Source: Thermoleophilia bacterium (GTDB taxonomy: Bacteria; Actinomycetota; Thermoleophilia; UBA2241). From it: a stretch of 37,018 bases of DNA. Positions 36,747-37,018 of this stretch are shown here, one piece after another (position 1 is the first letter of the stretch; each line of letters begins with the position of its first letter). The position numbers and the translations under genes were made by a program. The notes under the pieces were generated by a model. It had not been told where the DNA came from. It saw nothing but the letters and a program-made list of their open reading frames with translations, and ran no database searches. Where the stretch lies: assembly GCA_017882325.1 (NCBI GenBank), contig JADGPQ010000006.1, forward strand, positions 1 to 37,018, read 5' to 3'.

Positions 36747-37018
36747 ATGAGCGATCCCACCAAGCAGTTCTTCGACGAGCTGGCGGCGCGGGGCCACGTG
36801 CCGTTGCTCAAGAGCAGTTCGGGCACGCTGCGCTTCGACCTGGAGGGCGACGGACGCACCGCGCACTGGTACGTGACGATCAAGAAGGGTGACGTGAGCG
36901 TGTCCCACGACACCGCCGAGGCCGATTGCGTCGTGCGAACCGGCAAGGAGCTCTTCGACCGCATGGCGGCGGGCACGGCCAACGCGACCGCCGCCGCCCT
37001 CCGCGGGCTCGTCGCCAC
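36747..37018 (+). CDS. SCP2 sterol-carrier-like protein, 5' part
   Basis: The first 90 residues of a protein starting one base after the SDR stop and running off the window. It shows the SCP2 pattern: an N-terminal helix (Q-F-F-D-E-L-A-A-R-G), L-R-F-D-L, W-Y-V-T-I-K-K-G-D-V-S-V-S, then D-C-V-V-R-T-G-K-E-L-F-D-R-M-A-A-G-T-A-N and the start of the last helix. The fold makes a hydrophobic lipid-binding pocket. Stand-alone SCP2 proteins occur in actinobacterial catabolic operons with unclear roles. Being fully coupled to the sugar operon is unusual for a lipid carrier and hints at a less obvious substrate. Confidence 0.8.
   Translation, partial: MSDPTKQFFDELAARGHVPLLKSSSGTLRFDLEGDGRTAHWYVTIKKGDVSVSHDTAEADCVVRTGKELFDRMAAGTANATAAALRGLVA

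Noticed and set aside
130-37018. tRNA, rRNA, CRISPR arrays, insertion sequences, prophage or att sites
   Set aside because: I found no cloverleaf with a T-loop core, no regularly spaced repeats, no transposase or integrase motif and no long direct or inverted repeats.

Overview
The window is GC-rich DNA (about 70 % by eye, with G/C favoured at third codon positions), densely packed with bacterial genes on both strands. Actinomycetota is the best guess. The evidence is an Asp23/AmaP-type envelope-stress trio, an NrdR plus adenosylcobalamin-dependent (class II) ribonucleotide reductase pair, frequent GTG starts, GTGA overlaps and probable leaderless starts. The class is not decided by the sequence; a deep-branching or uncultured lineage (for example Thermoleophilia-like) would fit. 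I see no rRNA, tRNA, CRISPR array, insertion sequence or prophage.

Layout. 1-2681: tail of an unknown gene, a CPA1 Na+/H+ antiporter, and a P1-type self-processing peptidase overlapping it. 2726-3957: a minus-strand NCX-type cation exchanger with a long structured 5' leader that looks like an undescribed translational control element. 4241-6144: a DUF1786 protein and a polyprenol-phosphate mannosyltransferase. 6357-9282: nrdR-nrdJ with promoter and paired NrdR-box-like sites. 9313-10948: Asp23, AmaP and a second membrane Asp23-type partner, followed by a candidate small antisense RNA. 11093-11911: a HAD phosphatase. 12191-14458: a minus-strand group of a Cse60-like small protein, two tandem methyltransferases and a 94-residue two-helix ferritin-like protein. 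14664-15368: a divergent four-cysteine HTH regulator. 15409-19212: a diguanylate cyclase, aldehyde dehydrogenase and short-chain dehydrogenase operon. 19374-21062: an exported serine hydrolase.

21066-24003 (minus) holds a DUF438/hemerythrin/PAS sensor, a free-standing copy of its PAS domain, a 46-residue membrane peptide translationally coupled to that copy, and a cyclic-nucleotide-binding protein. 24304-25698 is a B12-binding-type radical SAM enzyme of lower GC than its neighbours, followed by a 4-TM protein. 26495-31107 is a two-component system divergent from a MacB-type ABC transporter. Their shared intergenic region carries mirror-image arrays of three 11-bp repeats, one facing each operon. 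31128-37018 holds a degenerate MBL-fold protein, a DUF2252 protein with a histone-like tail, and a sugar-oxidation operon (FGGY kinase, SMP-30 lactonase, SDR, SCP2 protein).

The most promising undescribed element is the leader at 3716-3923. It has three hairpins, a 7-bp alternative pairing that would cover part of a strong Shine-Dalgarno site, and a 32-codon upstream reading frame overlapping the start of an exchanger gene that lacks its own ribosome-binding site.
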